Part shown: one piece after another, positions 62,795 through 64,000 of the stretch
How the letters are laid out: each line of letters starts with the position of its first letter
How positions within the stretch are numbered: position 1 is the first letter of the stretch
Assembly: GCA_964036315.1 (NCBI GenBank)
Contig: OZ038509.1
Span: 25,860,705-25,924,704 of the forward strand
Length of the DNA stretch: 64,000 nt
Origin: Acanthosepion esculentum
Lineage: Eukaryota > Mollusca > Cephalopoda > Sepiida > Sepiidae
Direction of reading: 5' to 3'
Program-made: the position numbers and the translations under genes
Notes under the pieces: model-generated
Told to the model about the DNA's origin: nothing
What the model saw: the letters and a program-made list of their open reading frames with translations, nothing else
Database searches by the model: none

Positions 62795-64000
62795 CTTGTA
62801 GGTTACACAAACAGGCAGCTGATGATGGCCAGAGAACACAACAGCTAAAATATTGTGATAACAGCAACAAAGACAAGGATATTAGTCTGACGGTAAATAA
62901 TGCAAATAATGATAATTCCTCATCCCAGAAAGCCAAAATGTTGTGATAATAGCAACAAAGACGAGGATATGTGTCTGACTGTATATAATGATAATTCCAC
63001 ATCCCAGAAAGTCAAAACGTTGTGATAATGACAACAAAGATGAGGATATTTGTCTGAGTGTAAAAAATGTAAATAATGACAATTCCTCATCCCAGAAAAC
63101 CAAAATGTTGTGATAATAACAACAAAGATGAGGATATTAGTGTGACTGTAAATAATGGAAATAATGATAATTCCTCATCCCAGAAATCCAAAACATTGTG
63201 ATAATAGCAACAAAGATGAGGATATTAGTGTGACTGTAAATAATGTAAATAATGATAATTCCTCATCCCAGAAAGCCAAAACGTTGTGATAATAACAACA
63301 AAGATGAGGATATTAATGTGATTGTAAATAATGTAAATAATGATAATTCCTCATCCCAGAAAGCCAAAAGGTTGTGATAATAGCAACAAAGATGAGGATA
63401 TTAGTGTGACTGTAAATAATGTAAATAATGATAATTCCTCATCCCAGAAATCCAAAACATTGTGATAATAGCAACAAAGATGAGGATATTAGTGTGACTG
63501 TAAATAATGTAAATAATGATAATTCCTCATCCCAGAAAGCCAAAAGGTTGTGATAATAGCAACAAAGATGAGGATATTAGTGTGACTGTAAATAATGTAA
63601 ATAATGATAATTCCTCATCCCAGAAAGCCAAAATGTTCTGATAATAACAACAAAGATGAGGATATTAGTGTGACTGTAAATAATGTAAATAATGATAATT
63701 CCTCATCCCAGAAATCCAAAACATTGTGATAATAGCAACAAAGATGAGGATATTAGTGTGACTGTAAATAATATAAATAATGATAATTCCTCATCCCAGA
63801 AAGCCAAAAGGTTGTGATAATAGCAACAAAGATGAGGATATTAGTGTGACTGTAAATAATGTAAATAATGATAATTCCTCATCCCAGAAAGCCAAAACAT
63901 TGAGATAATAGCAACAAAGATGAGGATATTAGTGTGACTGTAAATAATGTAAATAATGATAATTCCTCATCCCAGAAAGCCAAAAGGTTGTGATAATAGC
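62795..64000 (+). repeat. 88-bp satellite array from a SINE tail, about 13 units, runs off the window
   Basis: A short SINE body remnant (CAGCTGATGATGGCCAGAGA, ACAACAGCTAAAATATTGTG) leads into units with GCAACAAAGATGAGGATATT, GTGTGACTGTAAATAATG and ATTCCTCATCCCAGAAAGCC. Spacing is exactly 88 in the later part (63571, 63659, 63747); the first three units are more diverged. The unit corresponds to the same SINE tail region as the 98-bp array (ACGTTGT..TAA...ACAAAGATGAGGA..., ...CCTCATC.CAGAAA) but with its own differences. The right edge is not seen. Confidence 0.95.

Overview
This is an AT-rich eukaryotic window with no recognisable host gene. There are no operons, ribosome-binding sites or CRISPR arrays. 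It is a dense, nested patchwork of transposable-element remnants, SINEs, satellite and minisatellite arrays and long (TA)n microsatellites. The mix of tRNA- and 5S-headed SINEs, RTE and jockey/CR1-type LINE tails, mariners, a Helitron-like element, a Penelope-type GIY-YIG fragment, small solo LTRs and very many TA tracts suggests an invertebrate. My best guess is a mollusc, probably a coleoid cephalopod such as an octopus; this is recalled from general familiarity, not shown by a host gene.

Layout. 1-6.2 kb: degraded RTE and LINE tails, one SINE, a 148-bp tandem repeat. 6.28-10.08 kb: a 57-bp minisatellite of about 67 units with an internal higher-order duplication, open in four of six frames. 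10.1-16.4 kb: unassigned sequence, LTR-like segments, microsatellites, a palindrome. 16.5-17.25 kb: non-autonomous Helitron candidate. 18.2-18.9 kb: 96-bp tandem array made of the 3' half of 5S rRNA. 18.9-28 kb: RTE and LINE tails (one tandemly repeated), a SINE split by a solo LTR with a 4-bp target duplication, and a dead mariner whose 3' end is triplicated. 28.6-29.35 kb: two SINEs as a large inverted repeat. 31.8-35.2 kb: SINE-derived 91-bp and 118-bp arrays, tandem tRNA-type SINEs, a 141-bp array. 36.6-41.2 kb: a 5S-tRNA SINE, the best LINE fragment, and a LINE split by a solo LTR with a 5-bp target duplication. 42.2-45.2 kb: 98-bp satellite grown from a SINE tail. 45.4-47.0 kb: about 1-kb tandem duplication. 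47.6-48.2 and 57.3-57.65 kb: two arrays of one 107-bp unit. 50.0-51.25 kb: near-intact mariner. 51.4-57.3 kb: palindromes, a MITE-like element, a Penelope-like remnant, an LTR. 61-62 kb: LINE with triplicated 3' end. 62.85-64 kb: 88-bp satellite from the same SINE tail region, running off the window.

Main observation: internal or 3'-terminal segments of at least six unrelated element families (two SINE families, RTE, jockey-like LINE, mariner, 5S-SINE) have separately become short tandem arrays here. The closest thing to a new system is therefore a recurrent route from transposon end to tandem repeat, plus the four-frame-open 57-bp minisatellite. No ordinary gene set acts together here. The only nearly complete protein gene is the mariner transposase, and it carries an N-terminal frameshift.
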